DNA of 64,000 nucleotides from Bacillota bacterium (GCA_017578085.1 PKQR01000001.1:7302-71301), one strand, 5' to 3'. Positions 52,707 to 61,897 are shown, numbered from the stretch's first letter. Notes: generated by a model not told the origin, from the letters alone. Made by a program: numbers and translations.

Positions 52707-53645
52707 TCAGTCGTACCGGATGGTCGGGTCGACGAGGCCGTACAAAATGTCCACCGCCGTGTTTACCACCACGATGACAGCGGCGTAGATCATTAACCCG
52801 CCCTGGATCAGCGGGTAGTCCCGCTGCTGGATGGCGCCCACCAAGAGCCGCCCCATGCCCGGGCGGTTAAACACGGTTTCCGTGAGCACCGTACCCGCCA
52901 GCAAGGTCCCGAGGTACAGGCCGAAGACGGTGATCACCGGGATCAGGGCGTTGCGCAGCGCGTGCCAGTAGTGGACCCGGGCCGGCGGGACGCCTTTGGC
53001 GTGGGCGGTGCGGATGTAGTCTTCCTGCAGCACTTCCAGCAGTGAAGAGCGCACCGAGCGCATGATGAACGACGCCTGTACAAGTCCAAGGCTCAAGGCC
53101 GGCAGGAAGACGGCGTGCAGCCGCCCAAAAAAGCCCGGCTGCGGCGTGGAGATGACCGGGAACCAGCCCAGCTTCACGGCGAACAGCAACAGCAGCAGGA
53201 TGCCCAGGTAAAACGGCGGCATGGACAGCCCGAGCAGCGCCACAACCCGGCTCGCGTAATCAAAGATGCTGTTGGGACGCACGGCGGCGATGATCCCGGT
53301 GGGCACGCCGATCAGCGTCCCGATGAGCATCCCCCAAAAGACGAGCTCCAGCGTGTCGGGAAAGGCCGCGAAGATCTGCTCCGCGACGGGCCGGCCGGTG
53401 GCGTACGAGTTGCCAAAGTCGCCCCGCAGCGCATCCAGGAGAAAGTCCAGGTACTGCACGACCAGGGGCCGGTCCAGCCCCAGCTGCGCCCGCAGGCGGG
53501 CGATGGACTCGGCGGTGGCGGACGCGCCGAGCATGGCGGTGGCTGGGTCGCCCGAGGCCATGCGCATGACGAAAAAGACAATGCTCCCGACGATGAGGAG
53601 CGTCGGGATGATGGACAACAGTCGCCTCGCGATGTAGGCCTTCAA
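52707..53645 (-). CDS. dppB: Peptide ABC transporter permease, DppB-like
   Basis: A 312-aa permease with six helices: YIARRLLSIIPTLLIVGSIVFFVMRMA, DFLLDALRGDFGNSYATGRPV, EDYIRTAHAKGVPPARVHYWHALRNALIPVI (EAA loop) and LLVGAIQQRDYPLIQG. TTG start ten bases after GGGAGG. A long hairpin lies between it and the upstream binding-protein gene, which would favour excess binding protein. Confidence 0.94.
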   Translation of the reverse strand: MKAYIARRLLSIIPTLLIVGSIVFFVMRMASGDPATAMLGASATAESIARLRAQLGLDRPLVVQYLDFLLDALRGDFGNSYATGRPVAEQIFAAFPDTLELVFWGMLIGTLIGVPTGIIAAVRPNSIFDYASRVVALLGLSMPPFYLGILLLLLFAVKLGWFPVISTPQPGFFGRLHAVFLPALSLGLVQASFIMRSVRSSLLEVLQEDYIRTAHAKGVPPARVHYWHALRNALIPVITVFGLYLGTLLAGTVLTETVFNRPGMGRLLVGAIQQRDYPLIQGGLMIYAAVIVVVNTAVDILYGLVDPTIRYD

Positions 53646-53718
53646 AACCCCGTTGCCTCCCCGGCTTGGGCCGGCGGGGAACCTGCCAGGTTCGGCTATC
53701 CAGACCGCCCGTCGGAGC

Positions 53719-53770
53719 GGCCTGTCAGCAGGCCTGTCATTAGGCCTGTCATTAGGCCTGCTGACAGGCC
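53719..53770 (-). other. Long intra-operon hairpin between dppA- and dppB-like genes
   Basis: A perfect 17-bp inverted repeat (53719-53735 with 53754-53770) with an 18-nt loop that itself repeats AGGCCTGTCATT. No T-run, so it is more likely an mRNA-stabilising or processing element than a terminator. Confidence 0.75.
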
Positions 53771-53825
53771 TGACAGGTCCAACCGCCGGCCTAGCCCTGT
53801 TTCGGGTTCGCCGACCGGGTTTGCG

Positions 53826-55445
53826 TCAGCGCTGGATGCTGGTCTTCTCGTTGTAGATGTAGTGCTCGAACAAGTTGTCGAACTGGTTGGGCCCGACCAG
53901 CTCGTAGCCCAGGTCCACATAGGGCTGCCGGGCTACCGCGGAGTACCGCTGCGCGTAGGGCATCGCGGCCGCGGCGGCCATGATGCGCCGCTGCGCCTCG
54001 GCGTACAGCTCCTTCTGCCGGTCGGGGTTCAGCTCGGACCGGGCCTGTTCGATGAGGGCGTCAATGTTGTCCACGACGTCGCCCAGGTGCGAGAAGTTGG
54101 TGATGGCCGTCGGTTTCCCGACGATCGCGTCGCTGTGGTAGAACTGCGACAGGTACACGTCCGCGATGGGCAGGCGCGTGGCGTTATAGAAGATGACGCC
54201 GTTGACGTCCTCCCGGATACGGGCGTGGTAGCTGGCGTGGTCGATGACGTTGAGCCGCATGGTGACACCGATGCGGCGCCACTGCTCCTGCAAGAGCTGC
54301 GCGAAGGGCAGGTAGCTGGTGGCCTCGCTGATGTAGATCTCAAACTCGAAGCCGTTGGGATAGCCCGCCTCGGCCAGGAGCTGCCGCGCCCGCTGCGGGT
54401 TGTACTCGTAGGTCTCGATGCCCTCGGTGGTGTGGCCGAAATAGCCCGCGGGGACGGGGCTGCGCAGCGGCCGGGCGATGGAGGGCCCGAGATACTGCAC
54501 GATCTCGTCCCGGTTGACCGCGTAGGACAGCGCCTGGCGCACCTTCAGGTTGTCAAACGGCGGCTTGGTCATGTTGTACTGGATGAAGTACCCGTTGCCG
54601 GGGCCCACCAGGTCCACGACGATGCCCTGGGAGCGCATGCGGTCGACCCAGATTTGCTCGGAGTCGCCATCGGCGGTGTCCACCTCGCGGGTGCGCAGGG
54701 CCAGCTCGCGGGTGGCGGTGTCGGGCATGAAGCGGAACTCGATGCCGGCCAACTTCGGAGCGCCCTTGTAGTACTGGTCGTTGGCCTTCAGCACCACGTT
54801 GCGCCGCGGATTGTACTCAACAAACGCGAACGGACCGGTGCCGATGGGATTGAAGCGGTGCGCGTCGCCCAGCTCGGTGACGGCCTTCTTGCTTACGATG
54901 AAACCGGAGTGATACCCCACCAGGCGCAGAAGCGCGAAGGGGTCCGGCTCGTGGAGCTCGATCTGCACCGTGTAGCGGTCGAGGGCCCGCACTTCCTTGA
55001 TGTTGGCCACTTCGCTGCGCCACGGCGAGCCGACGGCCGGGTCAGCCACGCGCTCAAAGGAGAAGACGACGTCCTCGGACGTGAATTCGCCGTAGCCATG
55101 GTGCCACTGCACGCCCCGGCGCAGGTAGAAGGTCAGGACGCGCCCGTCCTCGCTGATCGTCCAGCGCTCGGCCAGGTCAGGCTCGATGCGCTCGATGTCG
55201 ACGGTGCCGGCGGGCAGGTCCACCAGGCCGTTGAAGATCGCCTTGACGATCGGGTACTCGCCGAAGTTGGTGGCGAAATGCGGGTCCAGCGTGCCCACGT
55301 CCGCCACGCCCGAACCGACCCGCAGCACATGGCGGGTTTGGGCCATGGCCACGCCATTGCCGACGACGGAAAGGCCCGCGAGCAGGAGAACGGCGGCCAG
55401 CAGCACCGCCGCGCCGCGCACGGCCCGCAGCTTGCTAGTCAACAC
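53826..55445 (-). CDS. Peptide ABC transporter substrate-binding protein (SBP_bac_5)
   Basis: A 539-aa DppA/OppA-type binding protein: signal peptide ending GVAMAQ with no lipobox, then VGSGVADVGTLDPHFATNFGEYPIVKAIFNGLVD, DLAERWTISEDGRVLTFYLRRGVQWHHG, and a C-terminal lobe (AEAQRRIMAAAAAMPYAQRY). It binds oligopeptides or other solutes outside the membrane. GTG start after AAAGGGG. The gene precedes dppB and dppC and follows an IclR gene; no ATPase (dppD/F) is in the window. Confidence 0.93.
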   Translation of the reverse strand: MLTSKLRAVRGAAVLLAAVLLLAGLSVVGNGVAMAQTRHVLRVGSGVADVGTLDPHFATNFGEYPIVKAIFNGLVDLPAGTVDIERIEPDLAERWTISEDGRVLTFYLRRGVQWHHGYGEFTSEDVVFSFERVADPAVGSPWRSEVANIKEVRALDRYTVQIELHEPDPFALLRLVGYHSGFIVSKKAVTELGDAHRFNPIGTGPFAFVEYNPRRNVVLKANDQYYKGAPKLAGIEFRFMPDTATRELALRTREVDTADGDSEQIWVDRMRSQGIVVDLVGPGNGYFIQYNMTKPPFDNLKVRQALSYAVNRDEIVQYLGPSIARPLRSPVPAGYFGHTTEGIETYEYNPQRARQLLAEAGYPNGFEFEIYISEATSYLPFAQLLQEQWRRIGVTMRLNVIDHASYHARIREDVNGVIFYNATRLPIADVYLSQFYHSDAIVGKPTAITNFSHLGDVVDNIDALIEQARSELNPDRQKELYAEAQRRIMAAAAAMPYAQRYSAVARQPYVDLGYELVGPNQFDNLFEHYIYNEKTSIQR

Positions 55446-55542
55446 GATGGCATCCCCTTTCTTCGTGTTCCGGTGTCCAAGTCTTCTGCCTTCTCTGCCT
55501 TTCCGCTGGGTGCTGATCCTCTAAGATGAGCCTCTAAGAATG

Positions 55543-56355
55543 CTACCGTTGGCGAACAGCGGCGACCGGCGGCACCTCCTTTCTATCCAGCAGGCTGTCT
55601 GCCTCCTTCCACCCGAGCTCCTGCTCCACGGCGGACTTGGCGGCCAGCAGCAGCTCCAACCACCGCCGCCAGCCGTCGCCGGCCACCCGGACGCTGGGGC
55701 CGACGACGCTGAGGCTGGCCTGCACCTCGCCGGCGGGGCCGCGGATGGGCACCGAGACGCTGGTCACGCCCTGCTCCACCTCGCCGTGGGACACGGCGTA
55801 CCCCTGCCGGGCGATGGCTTCCAGTTCGCTGCGGAACTGGGTGGGGTCTTGGAGCAGGGGATGGCCGGCGGGCAGGCGGGCCGATAAGGCCGCCCACACC
55901 GTCTCCCAGGGCAAGAACGCGGCCAGCACCTTGTTGGACGCGCCCAGGTGGAAATCGTTGCGTTCGCCAACACGGCCGGTCATGCGCAGCGAATGGGGGC
56001 TTTCCACCGCATGGGCGATGACCGCCTGGTTGCCGTCGACGATGGTGAGCTTCACCGTTTCCTTGGTGGCGGCGGCTAGCCGGACCATATGCGGGTCGGC
56101 GATGCGGGCCAGTTCAGGCTGGGCCAGCCGCGCCAAGGACAAGAGCCGGAGACCGAGCCGGTAGCGCCGGCGCCGGGGCTCCTGGTGGACGAACCCATGG
56201 CGGGCGAATGTGGCCAACGTTTTTTGCACGACGCTTTTGGGCAGGCCCAGGTGGTGGGCCAGCTCGGTGACCCCCCACTCGGGGTGCTCGCGGTCGAAGG
56301 CGGCGAGCAGCGTCAGTGCCCTGTCCAGGGTCTGCAGCAGTGCCGTTTTCGCCAT
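55543..56355 (-). CDS. IclR-family transcriptional regulator
   Basis: A 270-aa regulator: winged HTH (ALTLLAAFDREHPEWGVTELAHHLGLPKSVVQKTLATFARHGFV) and the IclR effector domain (IADPHMVRLAAATKETVKLTIVDGNQAVIAHAVES, SNKVLAAFL, GVTSVSVPIRGPAGEVQASLSVVGP). ATG 56355 follows AAGAGG. It heads the binding protein-permease block and probably controls it; a palindrome overlaps its own -10 (56373-56389). Confidence 0.93.
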   Translation of the reverse strand: MAKTALLQTLDRALTLLAAFDREHPEWGVTELAHHLGLPKSVVQKTLATFARHGFVHQEPRRRRYRLGLRLLSLARLAQPELARIADPHMVRLAAATKETVKLTIVDGNQAVIAHAVESPHSLRMTGRVGERNDFHLGASNKVLAAFLPWETVWAALSARLPAGHPLLQDPTQFRSELEAIARQGYAVSHGEVEQGVTSVSVPIRGPAGEVQASLSVVGPSVRVAGDGWRRWLELLLAAKSAVEQELGWKEADSLLDRKEVPPVAAVRQR

Positions 56356-56372
56356 GGGGCCTCTTCGCAAAT

Positions 56373-56389
56373 GTTTCTTTTATAGAAAC
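56373..56389 (-). promoter_or_regulatory. Palindromic operator over the iclR-like gene -10
   Basis: GTTTCTTTTATAGAAAC has 6-bp arms (GTTTCT/AGAAAC) around TTTAT. On the minus strand TATAAA within it is a likely -10. The layout fits autorepression by the IclR protein. Confidence 0.6.
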
Positions 56390-56533
56390 GCTGTCCCTAG
56401 TGAAGAAACGCAAAGACGCAGATCACTAATTGGTGGCGGCAAAGGAAAAATCCTGCCTGTACCGACAGACGCGCAATTTTGCGCCAGCTGCGGGCGGCGT
56501 GCGCGCCGCAATGCGCGTGCGCAAGAAATGGGC

Positions 56534-56556
56534 GGAGCCAGCCAAAGGCTGGCTCC
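56534..56556 (-). terminator. Hairpin downstream of pepA
   Basis: GGAGCCAGCC (56534-56543) and GGCTGGCTCC (56547-56556) form a 10-bp stem with an AAA loop, just beyond the short tandem repeats after the pepA stop. The T-run is weak (CATTTCTT). Confidence 0.65.
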
Positions 56557-56602
56557 AAGCCCAGCGCCAAGTCCAGCTGTAAGTCCAGCTCCAAGTCCAG
56601 GG
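56555..56602. repeat. Four tandem copies of a 12-bp unit at the pepA stop
   Basis: CCAAGCCCAGCG, CCAAGTCCAGCT, GTAAGTCCAGCT, CCAAGTCCAGGG run directly up to the pepA stop codon. Confidence 0.85.
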
Positions 56603-58105
56603 TCACAGGCTGCAGACAAACTCGGCCAGCGTGCGCACAGCCACGCCCGTCGCGCCCTTGACCAGGTAATGGCGAGCCTTCTGGGCGGTTGCCGTGCCGG
56701 CGATGTCGAGGTGCGCCCAGCGGGCCTTGTCGATGAACTCGCTGATGATAAGGGCACCCGTGATGGCGCCGGCGGGCCGGCCGCCGGTGTTCTTGATGTC
56801 GGCGACGTCGCTCTTGTACTGCTCCTTGTACTCGGGGTCCGCCGGCAGGCGGCAGAAGCGCTCGCCGGCCTTACGGCCCGCCGCCATGATGGCCTCGGCG
56901 AGCCCGTCGTCGTTGGACACAAGCCCCGTGTAGATGTGCCCCAGGGCGATGACGCACGCGCCCGTAAGGGTCGCCACATCCACGATGGTGTGGGCGCCCA
57001 GCGACTCGGCATACGCCACCGCGTCCGCCAGGATCAGGCGACCTTCGGCGTCGGTGTTGTCGATCTCGATGGTCTTGCCGGTCATGGCCCGCAGGATGTC
57101 ACCGGGCTTGTAGGCGGTGCCCGAAGGCATGTTCTCCACGCACGGGGCGACGGCGATCACGTTTTGGCGGGGCTTGAGGCGGGCGATGGCCTTTATCGCG
57201 CCCAGCACCGCAGCGGCTCCCGCCATGTCGCTGGTCATCTCGGCCATCCCCTCACGGGGCTTGAGGCTGATGCCGCCCGTGTCAAAGGTGACGCCTTTGC
57301 CTACCAGCGCCACCGGGGCCGCGTCGCCGCCACCGTTGTAGCGCAGCACAACAAGCTTAGGCTCCTGGGCGCTGCCCTTGGCTACGCCCAAGAGCGCGCC
57401 CATACCCAGGCGCTCCATCTCCTCCCGGCCGAGGATGGTGCACTCGAGCCCCTCCTCCCGGGCCATGGCTTCAGCCCGCCGGGCCAGCTCGGACGGGGTC
57501 AGCTCATTCCCGGGGGCGTTGACCAGGTCCCGGGCCCAGTTCGTAGCCTCGGCGAGGATGACACCCCGCTGGACGCCGGCGCGGATCGTATCGAGCTTGC
57601 CCCCGTCCATCTCCACGATGAGGACCTGCTCCGGCGTGCCGGGGTGGCCGTCGCCGTTGTCCTTCTTGCTCTTGTACTTGTCGTACCGGTACAGCCCCAA
57701 AAGGGTCCCTTCGGCCACGCTTTGGGCGGCGGTGAACACGTCGAGCCCGCCGATGCCCGCCCCGTGCACGATGGTGGCGATGGTCTTGACGTTGCCTTTG
57801 GCCGCAGTCTGGGCCGCCGTGGCGCTCACCTGCCGCACCCGCTCGGCGTCAAACTCGGATGACTTCCCCAGGCCCACGACGACGACTTTGCGGAAAGGAA
57901 ACCCTTCGCCCACGTGCAGCACGGCGGTTTCGTTGAGGCGGCCCTTGAACTCGCCCGCGGCGATGAGCCGCCTGATTAGGCCGCCGATGCGGGCGTCCAG
58001 CGCACCCGTCGCACCGCCCGGCTGGGTGACGCCTTCGAAAAGGTTGACAATGACGGCGTCGGCCGCCGTCTGGGTGATGTTGCCCTGCTGAACCCGGATT
58101 TCCAC
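56603..58105 (-). CDS. pepA: Leucyl aminopeptidase (M17)
   Basis: A 500-aa enzyme of normal M17 length. The C-terminal catalytic domain shows VGKGVTFDTGGISLKPREGM (metal Lys/Asp), NTDAEGRLILADAVAYAE (active site) and ATLTGACVIALGHIYTGLVSNDD. It removes N-terminal residues from peptides with two metal ions as a hexamer. The N-terminal domain begins VEIRVQQGNITQ, so GTG 58105 is the likely start although its ribosome site (GGGGGG) is distant; a TTG 222 bp further upstream adds a non-homologous Pro-rich stretch. Divergent from ddh. Confidence 0.93.
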   Translation of the reverse strand: MEIRVQQGNITQTAADAVIVNLFEGVTQPGGATGALDARIGGLIRRLIAAGEFKGRLNETAVLHVGEGFPFRKVVVVGLGKSSEFDAERVRQVSATAAQTAAKGNVKTIATIVHGAGIGGLDVFTAAQSVAEGTLLGLYRYDKYKSKKDNGDGHPGTPEQVLIVEMDGGKLDTIRAGVQRGVILAEATNWARDLVNAPGNELTPSELARRAEAMAREEGLECTILGREEMERLGMGALLGVAKGSAQEPKLVVLRYNGGGDAAPVALVGKGVTFDTGGISLKPREGMAEMTSDMAGAAAVLGAIKAIARLKPRQNVIAVAPCVENMPSGTAYKPGDILRAMTGKTIEIDNTDAEGRLILADAVAYAESLGAHTIVDVATLTGACVIALGHIYTGLVSNDDGLAEAIMAAGRKAGERFCRLPADPEYKEQYKSDVADIKNTGGRPAGAITGALIISEFIDKARWAHLDIAGTATAQKARHYLVKGATGVAVRTLAEFVCSL

Positions 58106-58316
58106 TGGAACCGGTTCCCCCCGTTGTGATGTGGTATCTTGGGTATTGCCGCGTTTCGACGGCCCGGGCGAGGGGGCCTCCCAAGACCAGTATGGGAAAC
58201 CGGGGACAGGGTAACCCGGGGCGCCGACGGGGGACGCGAGCGGGGCCCGCTCGGGAGGAAGGGAAAGCGGCCGGGCGTACGGTAAGGAAATCGCCAGGAA
58301 AGGAGTTGGAGCAAGC

Positions 58317-59216
58317 GTGAGCGACAAAGCGCGAGTGGCAATCGTAGGCTACGGCAACATCGGCCGTGCGGCGGTGGACGCGGTGCTGGAGGCGCCGGAC
58401 ATGGAGCTCGCGGGCATCGTGCGCCGCAACCCGCAGGACCGGGTCGGCATCGACCCGGAAATCCCGGTGGTGGGCGACGTCGCGCAGCTGGGGAGGGTGG
58501 ACGTGGCGCTCTTGTGCGTGCCGACCCGCCAGGTGCCCGAGACCGCCGCGTTTTACTTGAGCAAAGGCATCAATACCGTCGACTCCTACGACATCCATGG
58601 GGAGCTCGTCAACCTGCGGCGGCAGCTGGATGAGATCAGCCGGGCCCACAACGCGGTGGCCATCATCTCCGCCGGCTGGGACCCGGGCACCAACTCCATG
58701 GTGCGGGCGATGCTGGAGTTCATGGCGCCGCGGGGCATCACCTATACCAACTACGGCCCGGGCATGAGCATGGGCCACACGGTGGCCGTCAAGGCCATCC
58801 CCGGCGTGCGGGACGCCTTGTCCCTGACCATCCCCATCGGCCAGGGAGCGCACCGGCGGATGGTGTATGTGGAGCTTGAGCCCGGCGCCGACTTTGAAAC
58901 GGTCAAGCAGCGCATCCTGGAGGACCCTTACTTCCGCAACGACGACACGCGGGTCATCCAGGTGGACGCGGTGCAACCTCTCATCGACATGGGCCATGGG
59001 GTGCGCATCGAGCGCAAGGGCGTCTCCGGCCGCGCCCACAACCAGATGTTCCTGTATGACATCCGCATCAACAACCCGGCGCTTACGGCCCAGGTGATGG
59101 TGGCCGCGGCCCGGGCGTCCTTGCGCCAGAAGCCCGGCGCGTACACCATGCTGGAAGTGCCGATCATCGACTTCCTGGCAGGCGACCGGGAGCAGCTGCT
59201 GCGCCGGCTCGTGTGA
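58317..59216 (+). CDS. ddh: meso-Diaminopimelate D-dehydrogenase
   Basis: A 299-aa enzyme, the size of the Symbiobacterium enzyme. Rossmann VAIVGYGNIGRAAVDAV, then SAGWDPGTNSMVRAM and NYGPGMSMGHTVAVKAI, both hallmark substrate-binding segments of DAP dehydrogenase. It makes meso-DAP from tetrahydrodipicolinate and ammonia with NADPH in one step, for lysine and peptidoglycan. GTG start with AAGGAG upstream; followed by a strong bidirectional hairpin. Confidence 0.95.
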   Translation: MSDKARVAIVGYGNIGRAAVDAVLEAPDMELAGIVRRNPQDRVGIDPEIPVVGDVAQLGRVDVALLCVPTRQVPETAAFYLSKGINTVDSYDIHGELVNLRRQLDEISRAHNAVAIISAGWDPGTNSMVRAMLEFMAPRGITYTNYGPGMSMGHTVAVKAIPGVRDALSLTIPIGQGAHRRMVYVELEPGADFETVKQRILEDPYFRNDDTRVIQVDAVQPLIDMGHGVRIERKGVSGRAHNQMFLYDIRINNPALTAQVMVAAARASLRQKPGAYTMLEVPIIDFLAGDREQLLRRLV

Positions 59217-59295
59217 ACCCGGCGCGGCCTGCAGGCGGCGGCCTGCCCAGCCGCCGTCCCGAAACCGGCGGAACAAGCAGGAAAGGTCTCCGCAT

Positions 59296-59326
59296 GAAAG
59301 GCCGCCGCATGCTGCGGCGGCCTTTC
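59296..59326. terminator. Bidirectional hairpin after ddh
   Basis: GAAAGGCCGCCGCA (59296-59309) and TGCGGCGGCCTTTC (59313-59326) form a perfect 14-bp stem with a 3-nt loop between convergent ddh and the anion transporter gene. Confidence 0.9.
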
Positions 59327-59348
59327 GCATGCCCGGCGCGTGACGGTT

Positions 59349-59403
59349 GGCTCCAACGGGGCTGCAACGGGGCTCCAACGAGGCTCCAACGAGGCTCAAA
59401 CGA
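59349..59403. repeat. Five tandem copies of an 11-bp unit
   Basis: GGCTCCAACGG, GGCTGCAACGG, GGCTCCAACGA, GGCTCCAACGA and GGCTCAAACGA lie between the ddh terminator and the transporter stop. Same 11-bp period and GGC..CAA wording as the repeat after livM. Confidence 0.9.
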
Positions 59404-59413
59404 TGCACCGCCG

Positions 59414-60979
59414 TTACGGCGTTACGCTGATGCCCCAGACGAGCGGGACCCACCAGTAGGCCAAGACGGTGGTGATGCCCACAAAGGCCGTGCTGAGCCA
59501 GAAGCCCGCCCGGACCATGTCCGTGAGCTTGATGTAGCCGGAGCCGAACACGATCGCGGTCGGCGGCGTGGACACCGGCAGCATGAAGGCGCAGGACGCC
59601 GCCGTAGTGGATGTGATCAAGAGCACGTAAGGATGAAGCCCCAGCCCCTGGGCGAGGCCCGCCATTACCGGCATGAGGATGGTCGCCGTCGCCGTGTTGG
59701 ACGTCACCGTCGTGAGCGCGATCACGATGGTAACCACCACGAGCAGCACCACCAGCGGCGGCGTCCCCTGCAGGACGGCCAGCTGCTCCGCTGCCCACTG
59801 GGCCGCTCCCGAGCCTTCGATCCCGGCCGCCAGCGCGAGCCCGCCGCCAAAGAGCACCAGGACGCCCCAGGGAAGGTCAGACGTGTCGCGCCATTCCAGC
59901 AGGCGCTGGCCGTCACTAAATCCCTCCTTGGTGCGGGTGCCCGCCGGGACCAGGAAAAGCGCCAGTGCTCCCATGATGCCGACGGTCGTGTCGGTCAGGC
60001 CCGTGACGCCGATGGCAGCCAGCGGCGCCTCCACAAACCCGCGTATGACCCAGGCAATGGCCGTCAGCACAAACACCGCCGCCACCCGCTTCTCGGTGGC
60101 GCTCATGGGCCCCAATTGCTCATAGGCCCGTTTGATGACGCCCTCGACGCCGGGGATGTTGAGGTTGGGCATCCGGTATCCGATAAAGGCCAAGTACACC
60201 CACGCGACGAGTGTCCCGATAACGGCGATGGGGAGCCCGTACAGCATCCAATCCAAGAAGCTGATGGTTTCCCCGTAAGCGGTCTGCACGTAGGCTGCGA
60301 AGATGGCGTTGGGCGGGCTGCCGATGAGGGTCCCGAGGCCCCCAATGGAAGCCGCGTACCCGATGCCGAGCATCAGCGCAGTGCCGAGGGGGAAGTGTTC
60401 CGGCCGGATGTCGATGGGCAGGTGCTGCTCCCGGATGATGGCCTCCAGCTTCCGGATCACGGCCAGCCCGATGGGCACCATCATCATGGCCGTGGCGCTG
60501 TTGGAGATCCACAGCGACAAGAAAGCGGTCGCCGCCATGAAGCCCAGCACGATCCGGCTCGGCGAGAAGCCTACCAGCATGATGATCTGCAGGGCGATGC
60601 GCTGGTGCAGCCCCCACTTTTCGATGGCGACGGAGAGCAAGAAGCCCGATAGGAAGAGAAAGATGGTGCTGTTGCCGTACTGGAGCGTCACTTGGCCGGC
60701 CGGCATGACGCCGGTCAGGGGGTAGACGACGATGGGGAGCAGCGCCGTGGCTTCCAGGGGGACGGCTTCGGTGATCCACCACGCGGCCATCCAGGCGGTC
60801 AGCGCGACCGCGGCCCGGGCGGCGCCTTCCAGGCCGCCCATGTTGGGCAACAACATGATCACCGCCCACAAGGCCGGACCCAGGAAGAGGCCTACCAGGC
60901 GCACGGTCCGGGCTTGTCCGCCGCCGCCTGGTCCGCTGCCGCCTTTTTCGCCGCCGTCTTGCGCTTGGCTCACGTTCAT
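59414..60979 (-). CDS. DASS/SLC13-family anion symporter
   Basis: A 521-aa transporter with about 12 helices. Both Ser-Asn-Thr loops are present: LWISNSATAMMMVPIGLAV and TTVTSNTATATILMPVM, which bind Na+ and dicarboxylate. ITEAVPLEATALLPIVVYP and GFSPSRIVLGFM match the family. It takes up succinate, malate, sulfate or citrate-like anions. Starts at 60982 (GTG), 60979 (ATG) or 60973 (GTG) are all possible after AAAAAGGTG. Confidence 0.9.
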   Translation of the reverse strand: MNVSQAQDGGEKGGSGPGGGGQARTVRLVGLFLGPALWAVIMLLPNMGGLEGAARAAVALTAWMAAWWITEAVPLEATALLPIVVYPLTGVMPAGQVTLQYGNSTIFLFLSGFLLSVAIEKWGLHQRIALQIIMLVGFSPSRIVLGFMAATAFLSLWISNSATAMMMVPIGLAVIRKLEAIIREQHLPIDIRPEHFPLGTALMLGIGYAASIGGLGTLIGSPPNAIFAAYVQTAYGETISFLDWMLYGLPIAVIGTLVAWVYLAFIGYRMPNLNIPGVEGVIKRAYEQLGPMSATEKRVAAVFVLTAIAWVIRGFVEAPLAAIGVTGLTDTTVGIMGALALFLVPAGTRTKEGFSDGQRLLEWRDTSDLPWGVLVLFGGGLALAAGIEGSGAAQWAAEQLAVLQGTPPLVVLLVVVTIVIALTTVTSNTATATILMPVMAGLAQGLGLHPYVLLITSTTAASCAFMLPVSTPPTAIVFGSGYIKLTDMVRAGFWLSTAFVGITTVLAYWWVPLVWGISVTP

Positions 60980-61033
60980 CACCTTTTTGGCACCGTTGCG
61001 ATTTCAAACGTACTTATTGCTGTCGCTATTGCT

Positions 61034-61690
61034 CTAGGACACTACCTCGACGCCGCCCATGGCCACAAAGCCCCGGATGACAAGCCGCGGGGCATCTTGG
61101 ACTTGGGCGCTGGGCCGCGGGCGCTTGTCCTCAATGCCGCCAAACAGCACCAGCGCTTCCGGGCTCACGCGCCACGTCTCCGGCACGCGCAGCCGGATGC
61201 CGCCGGCCAGCACGCCCACGTCCACCACGGCGCCGTCCGCCGCCGGCTGGGCCAGGCGCGCGTCAACCTCCAGGCTGCCGAACATGACCGAGAGCTCCGC
61301 CCTGCGGAGCTGCTGGGACTCCAGGCGGTGGTTTGCGCCCGCGAAGATGGAAAACAGCCGCACCGACGGCGCTCCGTGGGCCGTAGCGTCCGTATCCCGG
61401 CCGTAAAAGAGGAGGTACAGGCCGACCCCGATGATGAGCAGCGGCCAAAAGGCTGCCACGAAGCTCGCGGGCAAAAGCCCGAAGTTCCGCAGCATGATGG
61501 CGCCGCCCAGTACGATCAGAATGCCGCCGCCCAGCCACGACCCGCCTAGGCCTTGGAAGACGCCGCCCGCGACCAGGACGAGCGGCCACCATAGGCGCAG
61601 AATGTCGCCGGCCTCGGCCAGCCCTAGAGTGTCTACGAGAAACAAAAGGCCTAACGCGACCAGGATGAAACCAAACAGCCTCTGGACCAT
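61034..61690 (-). CDS. LiaF/LiaI-like membrane protein
   Basis: A 218-aa protein: four N-terminal helices of the LiaF/LiaI-type (FGFILVALGLLFLVDTLGL, LWWPLVLVAGGVFQG, ILIVLGGAIMLRN, FWPLLIIGVGLYLLFYG), then a cytoplasmic beta-helical C-domain (SIFAGANHRLESQQLRRAELSVMFGSLEVDARLA, VDVGVLAGGIRLRVPETW) like the LiaF C-terminal or DUF2154/DUF5668 group. Family members modulate envelope-stress kinases, but no LiaSR pair is present here. GAGGAG precedes ATG 61690. Confidence 0.85.
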   Translation of the reverse strand: MVQRLFGFILVALGLLFLVDTLGLAEAGDILRLWWPLVLVAGGVFQGLGGSWLGGGILIVLGGAIMLRNFGLLPASFVAAFWPLLIIGVGLYLLFYGRDTDATAHGAPSVRLFSIFAGANHRLESQQLRRAELSVMFGSLEVDARLAQPAADGAVVDVGVLAGGIRLRVPETWRVSPEALVLFGGIEDKRPRPSAQVQDAPRLVIRGFVAMGGVEVVS

Positions 61691-61897
61691 GTCAGTTCTC
61701 CTCGCCCGCGGCCGCGCCAGCCGCTGCGACCGGCGCACCAGGAATTGCCCTGCACGCATGGTATTCCCTTGAATGCCGGCCCCTACCTGCGCGTCCCGGC
61801 GCAGGCGCCGGATATTCCCTTATTTGCCGCATTTTGTGACGCACGCCATCGGGCATAGTTCTTGTGCCGCAGGCGGCAGACCGCGGGAGGGAAGGGG

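Noticed and set aside
58106..58327. 74-residue N-terminal extension of leucyl aminopeptidase from a TTG
   Set aside because: The extension is Pro-rich and not homologous, the start is unsupported, and the 500-aa form matches family length.
57849..59798. Long minus-strand frame crossing ddh and the start of pepA
   Set aside because: It runs antisense to ddh and has no domain or ribosome site; explained by high GC.
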